64,000 bases of DNA from Rhodococcus marinonascens NBRC 14363 (GTDB lineage Bacteria; Actinomycetota; Actinomycetes; Mycobacteriales; Mycobacteriaceae), in the NCBI RefSeq assembly GCF_001894885.1, contig NZ_BCXB01000001.1, positions 124,001-188,000 on the forward strand, given 5' to 3'. The notes beneath the pieces are model-generated. The model searched no databases, had not been told where the DNA came from, and saw nothing but the letters and a program-made list of their open reading frames with translations. Of the stretch, positions 30,105-39,649 are shown piece by piece (positions within the stretch are counted from its first letter, which is position 1; each line of letters opens with the position of its first letter). The translations under genes and the position numbers were made by a program.

Positions 30105-30977
30105 CTACTTCGCCCCTTCGCTCGAATTGCGAGCGCTGGCGGCCATGGACTTGGCGTCCATGCCACCGAGCGGATCGGTGTCGATTTCGGCGTTGTGCGC
30201 ATGCGCGAAGTGATGCAGACCGAAGACGGAATCCATGCCGCTGCGCATGCCCATCTGGTCTTCGCACTGGTTGACAGCCTTCTTGGTCAGGGCGAGTCCG
30301 AACCGCGGCATCGCCGAAATACGTTCCGCTATCGCGAGCGTCTCCTTATGAAGATCCTGGCGAGGGACGACCCGGTTGACCATGCCCACCTCGTAGGCGC
30401 GTTGGGCGGTGAAACGATCACCGGTGTAAAGGATTTCCTTCGCGAATCGTGGCCCCAACATCCACGGATGCGCGAAGTACTCGACCCCGGGAATGCCCAT
30501 ACGTACGACTGGATCGGAGAAGAACGCGTCATCGGACGCCACGATCAGGTCGCAGACCCACGCCAGCATCAGGCCGCCGGCGATGCAGGCGCCTTGAACC
30601 ATCGCGATGGTCGGCTTCGGGATCTCGCGCCAGCGACGGCACATCCCGAGGTAGACCTCCATCTCGCGGGCGTATCGCTGGTCACCGCCCGGCTTGTCGA
30701 CGTGGTCCCACCACATGACGGCCTTGTTGTCGTAGTGGACGTGATGGTCGCGTCCGGGGGTACCGATGTCGTGGCCGGCGCTGAAGTGTTTTCCGTTGCC
30801 GGCCAGCACGATCACCTTCACGCCGTCATCCTCGACGGCTCGTTCGAATGCGGCGTCGAGGGCGTAGGTCATCACCGAGTTCTGGGCATTCCGGTAGTCC
30901 GGGCGGTTGAGCGTCACGAATGCGATGCCGTCGCGCACGTCGTAGGTGACAACGTCACCCTCGTCGGGGACCGTCAT
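30105..30977 (-). CDS. Enoyl-CoA hydratase/isomerase in the fadD3 operon
   Basis: Crotonase-family protein (290 aa). The oxyanion-hole segments are GKHFSAGHDIG (about 62-72) and QGACIAGGLMLA. The extension with DHHVHYDNKAVMWWDHVDKPGG before the second segment is unusual but known in some actinobacterial EchA proteins. It overlaps the fadD3 stop by four bases and abuts fadE31. The mycobacterial fadD3-fadE31-32-33 operon has no hydratase here, so this is a rhodococcal addition, possibly hydrating a HIP-derived enoyl-CoA. Confidence 0.83.
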   Translation of the reverse strand: MTVPDEGDVVTYDVRDGIAFVTLNRPDYRNAQNSVMTYALDAAFERAVEDDGVKVIVLAGNGKHFSAGHDIGTPGRDHHVHYDNKAVMWWDHVDKPGGDQRYAREMEVYLGMCRRWREIPKPTIAMVQGACIAGGLMLAWVCDLIVASDDAFFSDPVVRMGIPGVEYFAHPWMLGPRFAKEILYTGDRFTAQRAYEVGMVNRVVPRQDLHKETLAIAERISAMPRFGLALTKKAVNQCEDQMGMRSGMDSVFGLHHFAHAHNAEIDTDPLGGMDAKSMAASARNSSEGAK

Positions 30978-32515
30978 GATTTCTCCTCACGCAGAATGTT
31001 TTTCATTACTTTCCCGGACGGGTTCCGGGGTAGGGAATCGACGAACCGCACCGAGTGGGGGATCTTGAAATTGGCGAGGTGTTCCCGGCAGTACGAGATC
31101 ACCTCGTCCTCGGTGATGTCGGTCCGGCGCACGATGAAGGCGTGTCCCACCTCGCCCATGCGCTGGTCGGAGATCCCGATGACAGCCGATTCGGCGACGC
31201 CATCGAGTCGGGCGAGAGTGTTCTCCACCTCCGCGGGATAGACGTTGAAGCCACCCGAGATGTACATGTCCTTGAGGCGGTCGGTGATGTCGATGTAGCC
31301 GCGGTCGTCAAGGGTGCCTACGTCGCCGGTGTGCAGCCAACCGTCCGAGTCGATGGTCTTGGCTGTTGCCTCGGGGTCGTCGAGGTATCCGAGCATCACG
31401 TTCTTACCGCGGACGAGGATTTCGCCCTGATCGCCGATGCGAACCTCCATCCCCGGGACGGCACGGCCCGACGTCGTGGAGACGGTGACGGGATCGTCGT
31501 CCGTTCGGCACATCGTGACCACCGCCGCTTCGGTCTGACCGTAGGCAGTGAGGACGGCGTCGAAACTCAGTTCGGACTGCATACGTTCGACGAGCGCCAC
31601 CGGAACTGCGGCCGCTCCCGTGACCGCGATGCGCAGGCTCGACAGGTCGTACCTCGGGCGGTCGGGACGATCGAGAATCGATTGGAAGATCGTCGGGGCG
31701 CCCGGCAGAACGGTGATCTGCTCCGCGTGCACGGACGCCATCACCTCGGTCACGTCGAACACGGCCATGGGGACGATGGTCGCGCCGCTGAGCAGGCAGA
31801 CCAGGATCCCGGCTTTGTACCCGAAGGTGTGGAAGAACGGGTTGACGATCAGGTAGTTGTCCCGCGACACGACCTCCGCGCAGTCGGCCCACGCCGCGGC
31901 GATGCCCACGGCTTGTCGATGCGCGCTCAGGACCCCCTTGCTCTTCCCGGTGGTGCCGGATGTGAACATCACGTCGGAGATGTCATCCGGGGAGACGGCC
32001 TCCGCGCGGGCGTCTGCCTCGGCTCGGGTGTCGTCGGCGGCGAGGGAGACGAAGTCGTCGAAGTCCAGCAAGCCGTAGGTTTCGGCGTCGTCGCCGTCGA
32101 CCGGTATACGGATGACGGTGGGGATGTCGAGGGTCGGCGAGGCATTGCGTAGCAACGTGTAGCGGTCGGTGCCGAGGAACTTGCCCGCGACCACAAGTGC
32201 GGACGCCTTGGTGCGCTCGAGGATGTCGAGTGCCTCGGTGGAGGTGTAGCGCGTGTTGATCGGCACCAGGATGGCGCCCGCGTAGTGGGTACCCAGTGCC
32301 GCGATCACCCAGTGATACGTGTTCGGTGACCAGACGGCGACGCGCTCACCAGGTTGCACTCCGCGCGTGCAGAGAGCTGCGGCGAAATCGCGGACACGGT
32401 CTTGCAGTTGTGTGAAAGTCAGATGGATGCCGCGGTCCGCCACGGCGGTGAGTTCGCCGAAGTCGCGGGCGGCCCGTTTCAGCGCGGATGGGGTGGTTGT
32501 CGGCTGTTCGGTCAC
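30974..32515 (-). CDS. fadD3: HIP-CoA synthetase (acyl-CoA ligase FadD3)
   Basis: AMP-forming acyl-CoA ligase (513 aa) that thioesterifies HIP, the C/D-ring propionate left after HsaD, and so starts its degradation. The AMP-binding P-loop FTSGTTGKSKG is at 184-194, the adenylate motif TAYGQTEAAV is present, and the C-terminal catalytic Lys is in NPSGKVMK. The blocks NPFFHTFGYKAGILVCL and RLKDMYISGGFNVYPAEVE match FadD3. GTG start; a KstR2 box lies 15 bases upstream. Divergent from fadE30. Confidence 0.92.
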   Translation of the reverse strand: MTEQPTTTPSALKRAARDFGELTAVADRGIHLTFTQLQDRVRDFAAALCTRGVQPGERVAVWSPNTYHWVIAALGTHYAGAILVPINTRYTSTEALDILERTKASALVVAGKFLGTDRYTLLRNASPTLDIPTVIRIPVDGDDAETYGLLDFDDFVSLAADDTRAEADARAEAVSPDDISDVMFTSGTTGKSKGVLSAHRQAVGIAAAWADCAEVVSRDNYLIVNPFFHTFGYKAGILVCLLSGATIVPMAVFDVTEVMASVHAEQITVLPGAPTIFQSILDRPDRPRYDLSSLRIAVTGAAAVPVALVERMQSELSFDAVLTAYGQTEAAVVTMCRTDDDPVTVSTTSGRAVPGMEVRIGDQGEILVRGKNVMLGYLDDPEATAKTIDSDGWLHTGDVGTLDDRGYIDITDRLKDMYISGGFNVYPAEVENTLARLDGVAESAVIGISDQRMGEVGHAFIVRRTDITEDEVISYCREHLANFKIPHSVRFVDSLPRNPSGKVMKNILREEKS

Positions 32516-32529
32516 TGAGCTCCCTACCT

Positions 32530-32543
32530 AGCAAGTGCTTGGT
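32530..32543. promoter_or_regulatory. KstR2 operator, fadD3/fadE30 divergent promoter
   Basis: AGCAAGTGCTTGGT matches the KstR2 consensus AnCAAGnnCTTGnT exactly. It sits in a 44-base gap between the two start codons, so one bound dimer could block both promoters. The fadE30 start lies only 17 bases away. Confidence 0.88.
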
Positions 32544-32559
32544 AGGTTATCTTACAGAC

Positions 32560-33776
<1,217 letters not shown>

Positions 33777-33780
<4 letters not shown>

Positions 33781-34664
33781 ACAAGCCCACCCACCCCCCG
33801 GTGACAGAGCCCACCCACCCCCCCGCGACAGAGCCCACCCACCCCCCCGCGACAGAGCCCACGCCGGCGAATTCACCACTTGCTACTGCTCCCGTCGAGA
33901 CCCCGGGGCACGACCTGTTGAAAGGCAAGAAGGTCGTCGTCACCGCCGCGGCCGGAACGGGTATCGGGTTCGCCTCTGCGCGCCGGGCGCTACTCGAGGG
34001 CGCCGACGTCCTGGTATCGGACTGGCACGAGCGCAGGCTCGGGGAGACGCGGGAGAAGTTGGCGGCGGAGTTCTCCGGGCAGGTGGTCGAGTCGCTGGCG
34101 TGCGATGTGTCGAGCACCGAACAGGTGAACGCCCTGATCTCCGGTGCAGCCGAGAAACTGGGCCAGATCGACGTCCTGATCAACAACGCCGGGCTAGGCG
34201 GCGAGACGCCTCTCGTCGACATGACCGACGAGGAGTGGGACCGAGTCCTCGACATCACGCTGAACGGAACATTCCGGGCCACCCGCGCGGCATTGCGCTA
34301 CTTCAAAGGTGCCGCGCACAACGGTGTCCTGGTGAACAACGCGTCCGTACTCGGCTGGCGGGCACAGCATTCGCAGGCGCACTACGCGGCAGCGAAGGCC
34401 GGGGTCATGGCTCTGACCCGCTGCAGCGCGATCGAGGCCGCGGAGTACGGCGTACGGATCAATGCCGTCGCCCCGTCGATTGCCCGGCACGCGTTCCTGG
34501 CCAAGGTGACCAGTGAAGAACTCCTCGACGCACTGGCGTCCCAGGAAGCGTTCGGCCGGGCCGCCGAGGTGTGGGAGATCGCCGCGACCATCGCCATGCT
34601 CGCCAGCGACTACACCACCTACCTCACCGGCGAGGTGGTGTCGATTTCGTCGCAGCGTGCGTAG
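33777..34664 (+). CDS. ipdF: HIP-pathway short-chain dehydrogenase IpdF
   Basis: SDR (295 aa) of the KstR2 regulon, acting on the 5-hydroxy group of a HIP-CoA-derived intermediate. It has TAAAGTGIG (cofactor loop), NNAGLGG, NNASVLGW and the catalytic YAAAK. From about residue 40 it aligns well with mycobacterial IpdF (about 262 aa). The first 33 residues are an extension with three THPP(A/V)TEP octapeptides. GTG start overlaps the fadE30 stop. Confidence 0.87.
33787..33858 (+). repeat. Three 24-bp tandem repeats in the ipdF 5' end
   Basis: Near-identical 24-base units encode THPPVTEP, THPPATEP, THPPATEP at the N terminus of IpdF. The repeat keeps the reading frame and makes a Pro/Thr/Glu-rich tail. 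Confidence 0.85.
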
Positions 34665-34698
34665 GCGATCTTGCCACCGTCAATTCGGTCCGATACCT

Positions 34699-34712
34699 AG
34701 CAAGCGCTTGGT
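34699..34712. promoter_or_regulatory. KstR2 operator of kstR2
   Basis: AGCAAGCGCTTGGT matches AnCAAGnnCTTGnT exactly and is 15 bases before the kstR2 start, consistent with autorepression. Confidence 0.87.
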
Positions 34713-34727
34713 TGATAGGATGAGACG

Positions 34728-35342
34728 ATGACTCCACCCCAGGGCAACGTCGACTCGGCAGTCAAGACCGGGCGTAGGGCCGAGTTGCTCGAGATCGCGG
34801 CCGGGCTGTTCGCCGAGCGCGGCCTGCGGGCCACCACTGTGCGTGACATCGCCGACGCCGCCGGCATTCTGTCGGGCAGTCTGTATCACCACTTCGATTC
34901 CAAGGAATCGATGGTCGACGAGATCCTACGGGGCTTCCTCGACGACCTATTCGGCAAGTACCGCGAGATCGTCGCATCCGAACGCGACAACCGCGCGATG
35001 CTGGAGGCGCTCGTCACTACGTCCTACGAGGCGATCGACGCGTCGCACTCCGCCGTCGCGATCTATCAGGACGAAGTGAAGCACCTCGTCGCCAACGAGC
35101 GCTTCGCCTACCTGTCCGAACTGAAAACCGAGTTCCGCGAAATGTGGATGGGTGTGCTCGAGGCCGGGGTGAAGGACGGCAGCTTCCGGCCCGACATCGA
35201 CATCGAACTTGCCTTCCGGTTCCTGCGCGACACCGCCTGGGTGTCCGTGCGCTGGTACCGGCCCGGTGGCTCGGTCACGGTCGACACTGTGGCCAAGCAA
35301 TACCTCTCGATCGTCCTCGACGGGCTAGCGAGTCCGTCATAG
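34728..35342 (+). CDS. kstR2: TetR-family repressor KstR2
   Basis: TetR-type repressor (204 aa) of the HIP regulon; HIP-CoA is the known inducer in mycobacteria. The HTH (RATTVRDIADAAGILSGSLYHHFDSKE) is nearly identical to mycobacterial KstR2, and the C-terminal block FLRDTAWVSVRWYRPGG is also diagnostic. Its own operator is 15 bases upstream. The last codons lie in a 24-base sequence that is repeated immediately downstream (35344-35367). Confidence 0.93.
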   Translation: MTPPQGNVDSAVKTGRRAELLEIAAGLFAERGLRATTVRDIADAAGILSGSLYHHFDSKESMVDEILRGFLDDLFGKYREIVASERDNRAMLEALVTTSYEAIDASHSAVAIYQDEVKHLVANERFAYLSELKTEFREMWMGVLEAGVKDGSFRPDIDIELAFRFLRDTAWVSVRWYRPGGSVTVDTVAKQYLSIVLDGLASPS

Positions 35343-35367
35343 CCCTCGACGGGCTAGCGAGTCCGTC
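35315..35367 (+). repeat. 24-bp direct repeat at the kstR2 3' end
   Basis: Two exact 24-base copies (35315-35338 and 35344-35367), five bases apart. The first encodes the KstR2 C-terminal LDGLASP region; the second lies between its stop and fadA6. Confidence 0.9.
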
Positions 35368-35388
35368 GCAACTGAGTAGGAGTGTCAC

Positions 35389-36537
35389 ATGACCGAGGCA
35401 TACATCGTCGACGCCGTTCGTACACCGATCGGCAAGAAGAACGGCGGCCTGGCCGGTGTACACCCCGCCGACCTGGGTGCTCACGTGATCAGGGCAATCG
35501 TCGAGCGGACGGGTATCGATCCGTCGGCGGTCGACGACGTCGTCTTCGGGTGTGTCGACGCGATCGGCGGGCAGGCCGGCAACATCGCGCGAACGGCGTG
35601 GCTGGCGGCCGGGTACCCCGAAGAGGTTCCGGGGGTGACCGTTGACCGGCAGTGTGGGTCGAGCCAGCAGGCCGTGCACTTCGGCGCGCAAGCGATCCTC
35701 AGCGGCACCGCCGACCTGATCGTCGCCGGTGGGGTGCAGAACATGAGCCAGATTCCGATCGGTTCGGCGATGGTAGTCGGGCGTCAGTACGGATTCGACT
35801 CCCCGTTCGGCGGATCGAAGGGTTGGGGTGAGCGCTACGGCGACCAGGAGGTATCGCAGTTCAACGGCGCCGAACTGATCGCCGAGAAGTGGGACCTCGG
35901 CCGCGAGGAACTCGAGCGTTGGGCGCTGCGGAGCCACGAACGGGCGCGGACCGCGATTGCGGAGGGGCGTTTCGACCGCGAGATCGTCCCGGTAGGTGAC
36001 GTGACGACGGACGAGGGGCCACGGGAGACGAGCCTCGAGAAGATGGCGTCCCTGCAGCCGCTCACCGAGGGTGGCCGCCTCACCGCGGCAGTCGCGAGTC
36101 AGATCTCGGACGGCGCGAGCGCGATGCTGCTGGCTTCGCCGGAAGCGGTCGAGAAATACAACCTGACTCCCCGCGCCCGCATCCACCACCTCAGCGCCCG
36201 CGGCGCCGACCCGATCTTCATGCTGAGCGCACCCATCCCGGCGACACAGCATGCGTTGGAGAAGACGGGGCTGAGCATCGACGACATCGACCTGATCGAG
36301 ATCAACGAGGCATTCGCGCCGGTGGTCCTCGCGTGGATCAAGGAGATCGGCGCCGACCCTGCGAAGGTCAACGTCAACGGCGGTGCGATCGCCCTGGGTC
36401 ACCCGCTCGGTGCGACCGGCACGAAACTGATGGCGACGCTGCTGAACGAACTCGAACGCACCGGCGGTCGTTACGGGCTGCAGACCGTCTGCGAGGGCGG
36501 CGGAACCGCCAACGTCACCATCATCGAACGCCTCTGA
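35389..36537 (+). CDS. fadA6: Thiolase FadA6 of the HIP pathway
   Basis: Acetyl-CoA acetyltransferase-type thiolase (382 aa) in the KstR2 regulon; thought to perform the thiolytic step after hydrolytic opening of the last ring. The nucleophile C89 is in VDRQCGSSQQ, the acid/base H338 in GHPLGATG and the second Cys, C368, in CEGGG. An AGGAG-like site precedes ATG 35389. The end of this gene, with the adjoining tail of the GNAT-AAA gene, is repeated at 38204 and 40074. Confidence 0.9.
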   Translation: MTEAYIVDAVRTPIGKKNGGLAGVHPADLGAHVIRAIVERTGIDPSAVDDVVFGCVDAIGGQAGNIARTAWLAAGYPEEVPGVTVDRQCGSSQQAVHFGAQAILSGTADLIVAGGVQNMSQIPIGSAMVVGRQYGFDSPFGGSKGWGERYGDQEVSQFNGAELIAEKWDLGREELERWALRSHERARTAIAEGRFDREIVPVGDVTTDEGPRETSLEKMASLQPLTEGGRLTAAVASQISDGASAMLLASPEAVEKYNLTPRARIHHLSARGADPIFMLSAPIPATQHALEKTGLSIDDIDLIEINEAFAPVVLAWIKEIGADPAKVNVNGGAIALGHPLGATGTKLMATLLNELERTGGRYGLQTVCEGGGTANVTIIERL

Positions 36538-36577
36538 CAGGCTCAGGTGCGGGCTGGGGGGCGATGTCCTCGTCGTC
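36464..36577. repeat. fadA6|AAA junction, copy A
   Basis: The end of the intact fadA6 gene (to 36537) followed by about 37 bases matching the 3' end of the GNAT-AAA gene (translated on the minus strand DEDIAPQPAPE against DEDIATHART in the intact gene). Copies B (38204-38322) and C (40074-40184) show the same junction. Confidence 0.8.
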
Positions 36578-36856
36578 CGTGGCGCGGCGGGTTGTGAACT
36601 GGCCACCTTCCCGGTGTGCCTGACAGGCGGCGGGGCCGACCCCTGCCAGGCACACGGGCCGGCGCTGAGTGCCAGCTCGGTTGGGCGTGGCTGCGCAACG
36701 TAGGTCGCGGGCAACCGTCACCACGGCATCCGCCCACGCGCCGGGCGGGTCGAACTGCATCCCCGGGCTCTCGGAAAAGTCCGGCTTGTCGTCGACAATC
36801 ACGAAACGCCATACGAGACGATCCTCGCTTCCGAACTCACGGATCGACAAGTGCAC
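36521..36856 (-). other. Chimeric small reading frame over the junction
   Basis: A GTG-started frame of 111 codons. Its last part is the out-of-place tail of the GNAT-AAA gene (DEDIAP..), while the first part (VHLSIREFGSEDRLVWRFVIVDDKPDF) has no recognised relative. It contains the strong imperfect hairpin 36610-36658 (arms around GGTGTGCCTG/CAGGCACAC). It may be a scar of the insertion rather than a working gene. Confidence 0.3.
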
Positions 36857-36888
36857 TCCTCGGGAGGCATCCGCACTGTCCCCACGTG

Positions 36889-36928
36889 GCTATGGCTCGT
36901 TCCGGTTTCGATCGGAACGAGCCATAGC
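36889..36928 (-). terminator. Perfect 16-bp hairpin after the RNHCP genes
   Basis: Arms GCTATGGCTCGTTCCG and its exact complement enclose an 8-base loop, 32 bases beyond the stop of the first RNHCP gene in the direction of transcription. Probably a terminator. Confidence 0.65.
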
Positions 36929-36960
36929 GCCTACTCATCTGTGTGAGGCAGCGTTCCAGA

Positions 36961-37392
36961 TCACAACGCGATCAGCATGCGATGGGCGATGTTGTTGTCT
37001 CGCAGAGGTCTTAGTGCCAGCCGCGCTAGAACTAGTGTGTTGTCGTCGCCGGCGATGCGGTTGGCGCTGAGCTCACTGCAGGACAAGCACTGGTGGATGA
37101 TCGTCCATTCACCAGTGGCCCGCACCGATATGCTCAGCGCCTCCATTCGGCCACGGCAAGAAGCTGCCCGGTCGCCAGGAATGCGACGGTCAACATGCAG
37201 GCTGGTCAGGCAGTTCGGACAGTGATTACGGTGCCTGGTGCCAGGCGCATCCAGGGACACGTCCAGTCGGCAACCGACACACCGGAAGTCGTTTGCTCGG
37301 TGCCCACCTTGGCTGTGCAGGACATCCTTGTGCCGTTGGGGCCGTCGTTTGGCTTGCACACGGACGCGTGGATTCCTATTACGTCTCGACAT
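36961..37392 (-). CDS. RNHCP-domain zinc protein 1
   Basis: A 143-residue protein with the RNHCP domain: CVGCRLDVS, then RHRNHCPNCLTSLHVD, then CRGRMEALSI and HQCLSCSELSANRIAGDDN, giving about three CxxC pairs for zinc. The N-terminal 30 residues are Arg-rich (RRNRNPRVRVQAKRRPQR), suggesting nucleic-acid binding. Function of the family is unknown. It lies in the first inserted module, 23 bases downstream of a paralogue on the same strand. Confidence 0.75.
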   Translation of the reverse strand: MSRRNRNPRVRVQAKRRPQRHKDVLHSQGGHRANDFRCVGCRLDVSLDAPGTRHRNHCPNCLTSLHVDRRIPGDRAASCRGRMEALSISVRATGEWTIIHQCLSCSELSANRIAGDDNTLVLARLALRPLRDNNIAHRMLIAL

Positions 37393-37415
37393 GAGGCCGT
37401 CTCCTTCCTGATATT

Positions 37416-37796
37416 TCAGAGGTCGCCGAACGATTCCAGCGGGAACGGTGGCTGTGCCAACGGCCGCACCGCGGTGCGCATCAAGATGAACTGATTGTCG
37501 TCGGCACAGACGTGGTTCGAGGTCAGTTCATCGCAACGCACACATCGATGGATAACCATCCACTCACCGGTGCGGTGCATGGCGATGGCGATGGGTGACA
37601 TGCGACCGTGGCAGTCGCTGGCGCCGCCCACGACGTGGTCGACAACATGCTGGGAGTGCAGGCACGACGGACAGTGGTTTCGTCGCACGCCATCTCCCGC
37701 GACGGTGGACACGGTCAGTCCGCACCATGTGCAGGTGAACGTACCGATCTTCAGGACATTGTTTGGTGTGCTCGAATGAGATTTGTTACCGGACAC
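37416..37796 (-). CDS. RNHCP-domain zinc protein 2
   Basis: A 126-residue paralogue of the neighbouring gene: FTCTWCGLTVS, RRNHCPSCLHSQHV, DCHGRMSPIAI, HRCVRCDELTSNHVCADDN. The N-terminal basic extension of protein 1 is absent. Four CxxC pairs indicate two zinc knuckles. It is the promoter-proximal gene of the pair and ends in the common hairpin at 36889-36928. No function is established for the family. Confidence 0.75.
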   Translation of the reverse strand: MSGNKSHSSTPNNVLKIGTFTCTWCGLTVSTVAGDGVRRNHCPSCLHSQHVVDHVVGGASDCHGRMSPIAIAMHRTGEWMVIHRCVRCDELTSNHVCADDNQFILMRTAVRPLAQPPFPLESFGDL

Positions 37797-38334
37797 CCGA
37801 GGTGCTCCTTGCTACGAGGTCTGCAATGACAGCAAGAGCAAGCCGAGTGGCCTCGACGAAATAGCCCACCCCGAAGGCCACAAAATGCGGCGATACAAGG
37901 GTTGGGCTGGATCACGGCATCGGGTGCAGCACGTCCTACACCGTCTTCAGGGAGGACAGTGTTGTATTTCTAGGTTGTATTTCTAGACTGGCTAGTTAGG
38001 CGACGCAGCGAGGCGCACTCGGCGCGAGCTGGGCGGGATTGGACACAAAGCTCATTTCTTTTGGAGCGCAACAGGCCCGGAGGAGGTTTTGGTAGCCGCG
38101 CAAAATTATCAACAGGCGCGTGGCTCGGCAATCAATTTATGACTCCGTGAGGCAACCGACTACCTTGCGCTGTGAAGCTTCCGCCATGAAGGTCAGCCAG
38201 CGCCACCTTCATTGAACGACTCTGATCACTCAGGTTCGGGCGTGGGTGGCGATATCCTCGTCGAACGCCCGCACCATCTCGGGGGCGAGGGTGGGACGCA
38301 CGCCTCGACCACGTTCAGGTCCGTAAACGCTAAT
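37797..38334. other. Gap without a confident gene
   Basis: About 540 bases that hold an exact tandem pair of GTTGTATTTCTAG (37961-37973, 37974-37986), an AT-richer patch around 38050-38150, and junction copy B (38204-38322). Small frames here lack family similarity. This is the boundary between the two inserted modules. Confidence 0.5.
38204..38322. repeat. fadA6|AAA junction, copy B
   Basis: CACCTTCATTGAACGACTCTGA resembles the last seven codons of fadA6, and the following 95 bases match the 3' end of the GNAT-AAA gene (compare 40149-40244) with scattered mismatches. Both parts are displaced fragments with no complete gene. Confidence 0.78.
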
Positions 38335-38856
38335 TCAGGGATCCTTCGGCACACGGGTCCGCGCAAAGATATAAACGCAGGAACCGAGAACTGCCGCCAG
38401 GCTAAACACGAGGACCGCCGCCAGAACCCAACCACCCGGCACGATCGTCCCGGTCGCGGTCAGACCGGAAAGAACAACGCCGGTAGCGATCACCATGATC
38501 ATGGCAGCCCCGGCCGCTTCCAGGCCCGACGCGAGCACATCATTGAATGCCTCGCGCCGCTCCGCCGCAGTCCAATAAGCGTGTGCGGTCCGGCTAGGCA
38601 GATTGATCGCCGACGCAGGCACCCTCGCTATGCACCAGCGCGCACCACCGAACATCGCGAGGAACAAGGCCGCCATTCCGCACATTCCGCCCAGGAAGTA
38701 GGCCGTGCTGTCCCACCGGTGGTCACCGCCGCTGGTGTCGAATTGCCCTGGGACCCTTTCGAGACCGAGAGACAGCATCCACATCACCGCCCCACCAAAC
38801 ACCAAGACAGAGAGCCCGAGCGCGATACGAGTCGGCCTGCTTCGACGAATCGACAT
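38335..38856 (-). CDS. Small integral membrane protein, DUF1648-like
   Basis: A 173-residue protein with about four hydrophobic helices (12-31, 53-70, 113-131, 143-165). The loop RVPGQFDTSGGDHRWDS recalls the VPxHFdxxGxxd motif of DUF1648/SdpI-related membrane proteins. It belongs to the second inserted module and is divergent from the secreted protein genes. SdpI relatives protect against secreted toxins in Bacillus; no such role can be claimed here. Confidence 0.6.
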   Translation of the reverse strand: MSIRRSRPTRIALGLSVLVFGGAVMWMLSLGLERVPGQFDTSGGDHRWDSTAYFLGGMCGMAALFLAMFGGARWCIARVPASAINLPSRTAHAYWTAAERREAFNDVLASGLEAAGAAMIMVIATGVVLSGLTATGTIVPGGWVLAAVLVFSLAAVLGSCVYIFARTRVPKDP

Positions 38857-38997
38857 GTCTCAGACACTACGGTGCTCACCCAGACCGCAAGAATCGGCGC
38901 CACCGGGCATCCACCAACGCGGGTGAGTCTCGATGTAACGGTCTCCTCACCGCAACGGATACACCGGCCGTCCGTTACTTCTGGGAGGGAAATCTGA

Positions 38998-39570
38998 ATG
39001 AAGCGCTCAGTACTCGTCCGAGCCGGCGCGTCACTCTCACCGAAGCGACTGGCAGTGGTAGCCGTCACTGGCGCTGCACTCGTCGGTTTGTCAGCCCCGG
39101 CGGCGGCCGCGCCCATTTCTGACCCGCTCGCTCCGATCACAGAGTTCGCTTCGCGATCCACGGTCGGCAATATCGCGGCGCCGGTGGGATTGACTGTTCA
39201 GGCCCTCGATGCCGCCCATAATGCCGGATTTCCGATCATGGAAGCAGTTGCCGTTCAAGACGTCCCGAGCGCACCGAGCACTGGACCGTCTGCCGGTGCC
39301 CGAAACTTCGTCGAGTACGGGCGCGTATACGACCGGAACCGCATCCACGTTCCAACGCGAAAATTCGTGACTGTAGGCGCACTGCCTCTCGACGTCTTCT
39401 ACCAGCGGATCAACGTGCCCACCCTTGACCCGACCATTTACATCAACCCGCACGTGGGTGACGCCGGGATGACTGTCCTCGATCCCACGCCCGTGCTGTT
39501 CCGAAACACCCCTGTCGTCACAATTCCCGACGGTCCGCCGGTCGGCGCAGCACTCGTCACCGTGAGGTAG
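38998..39570 (+). CDS. Secreted protein of unknown function 1
   Basis: A 190-residue protein with a clear signal peptide: MKRSVLVRAGASLSPKRL, a hydrophobic core and an AAAA cleavage region at about residues 35-38. The mature part has no Cys and no recognised domain (FVEYGRVYDRNRIHVP, YINPHVGDAGMTVLDPTPVLF). GGAGGG precedes ATG 38998. Its 5' region (promoter end, ribosome site and first codons) is nearly the same as that of the next gene. Confidence 0.65.
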   Translation: MKRSVLVRAGASLSPKRLAVVAVTGAALVGLSAPAAAAPISDPLAPITEFASRSTVGNIAAPVGLTVQALDAAHNAGFPIMEAVAVQDVPSAPSTGPSAGARNFVEYGRVYDRNRIHVPTRKFVTVGALPLDVFYQRINVPTLDPTIYINPHVGDAGMTVLDPTPVLFRNTPVVTIPDGPPVGAALVTVR

Positions 39571-39649
39571 CTCGCGGTACTGAACGGCGCAGAGAGAAGC
39601 GCCCACATATCTACCGGCTGTCCGTTGCCTTTCTAGGAGGGAAATCTGA

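Noticed and set aside
37783-37986. 67-codon plus-strand frame beyond the RNHCP genes
   Set aside because: No ribosome site or similarity, ends in a tandem repeat.
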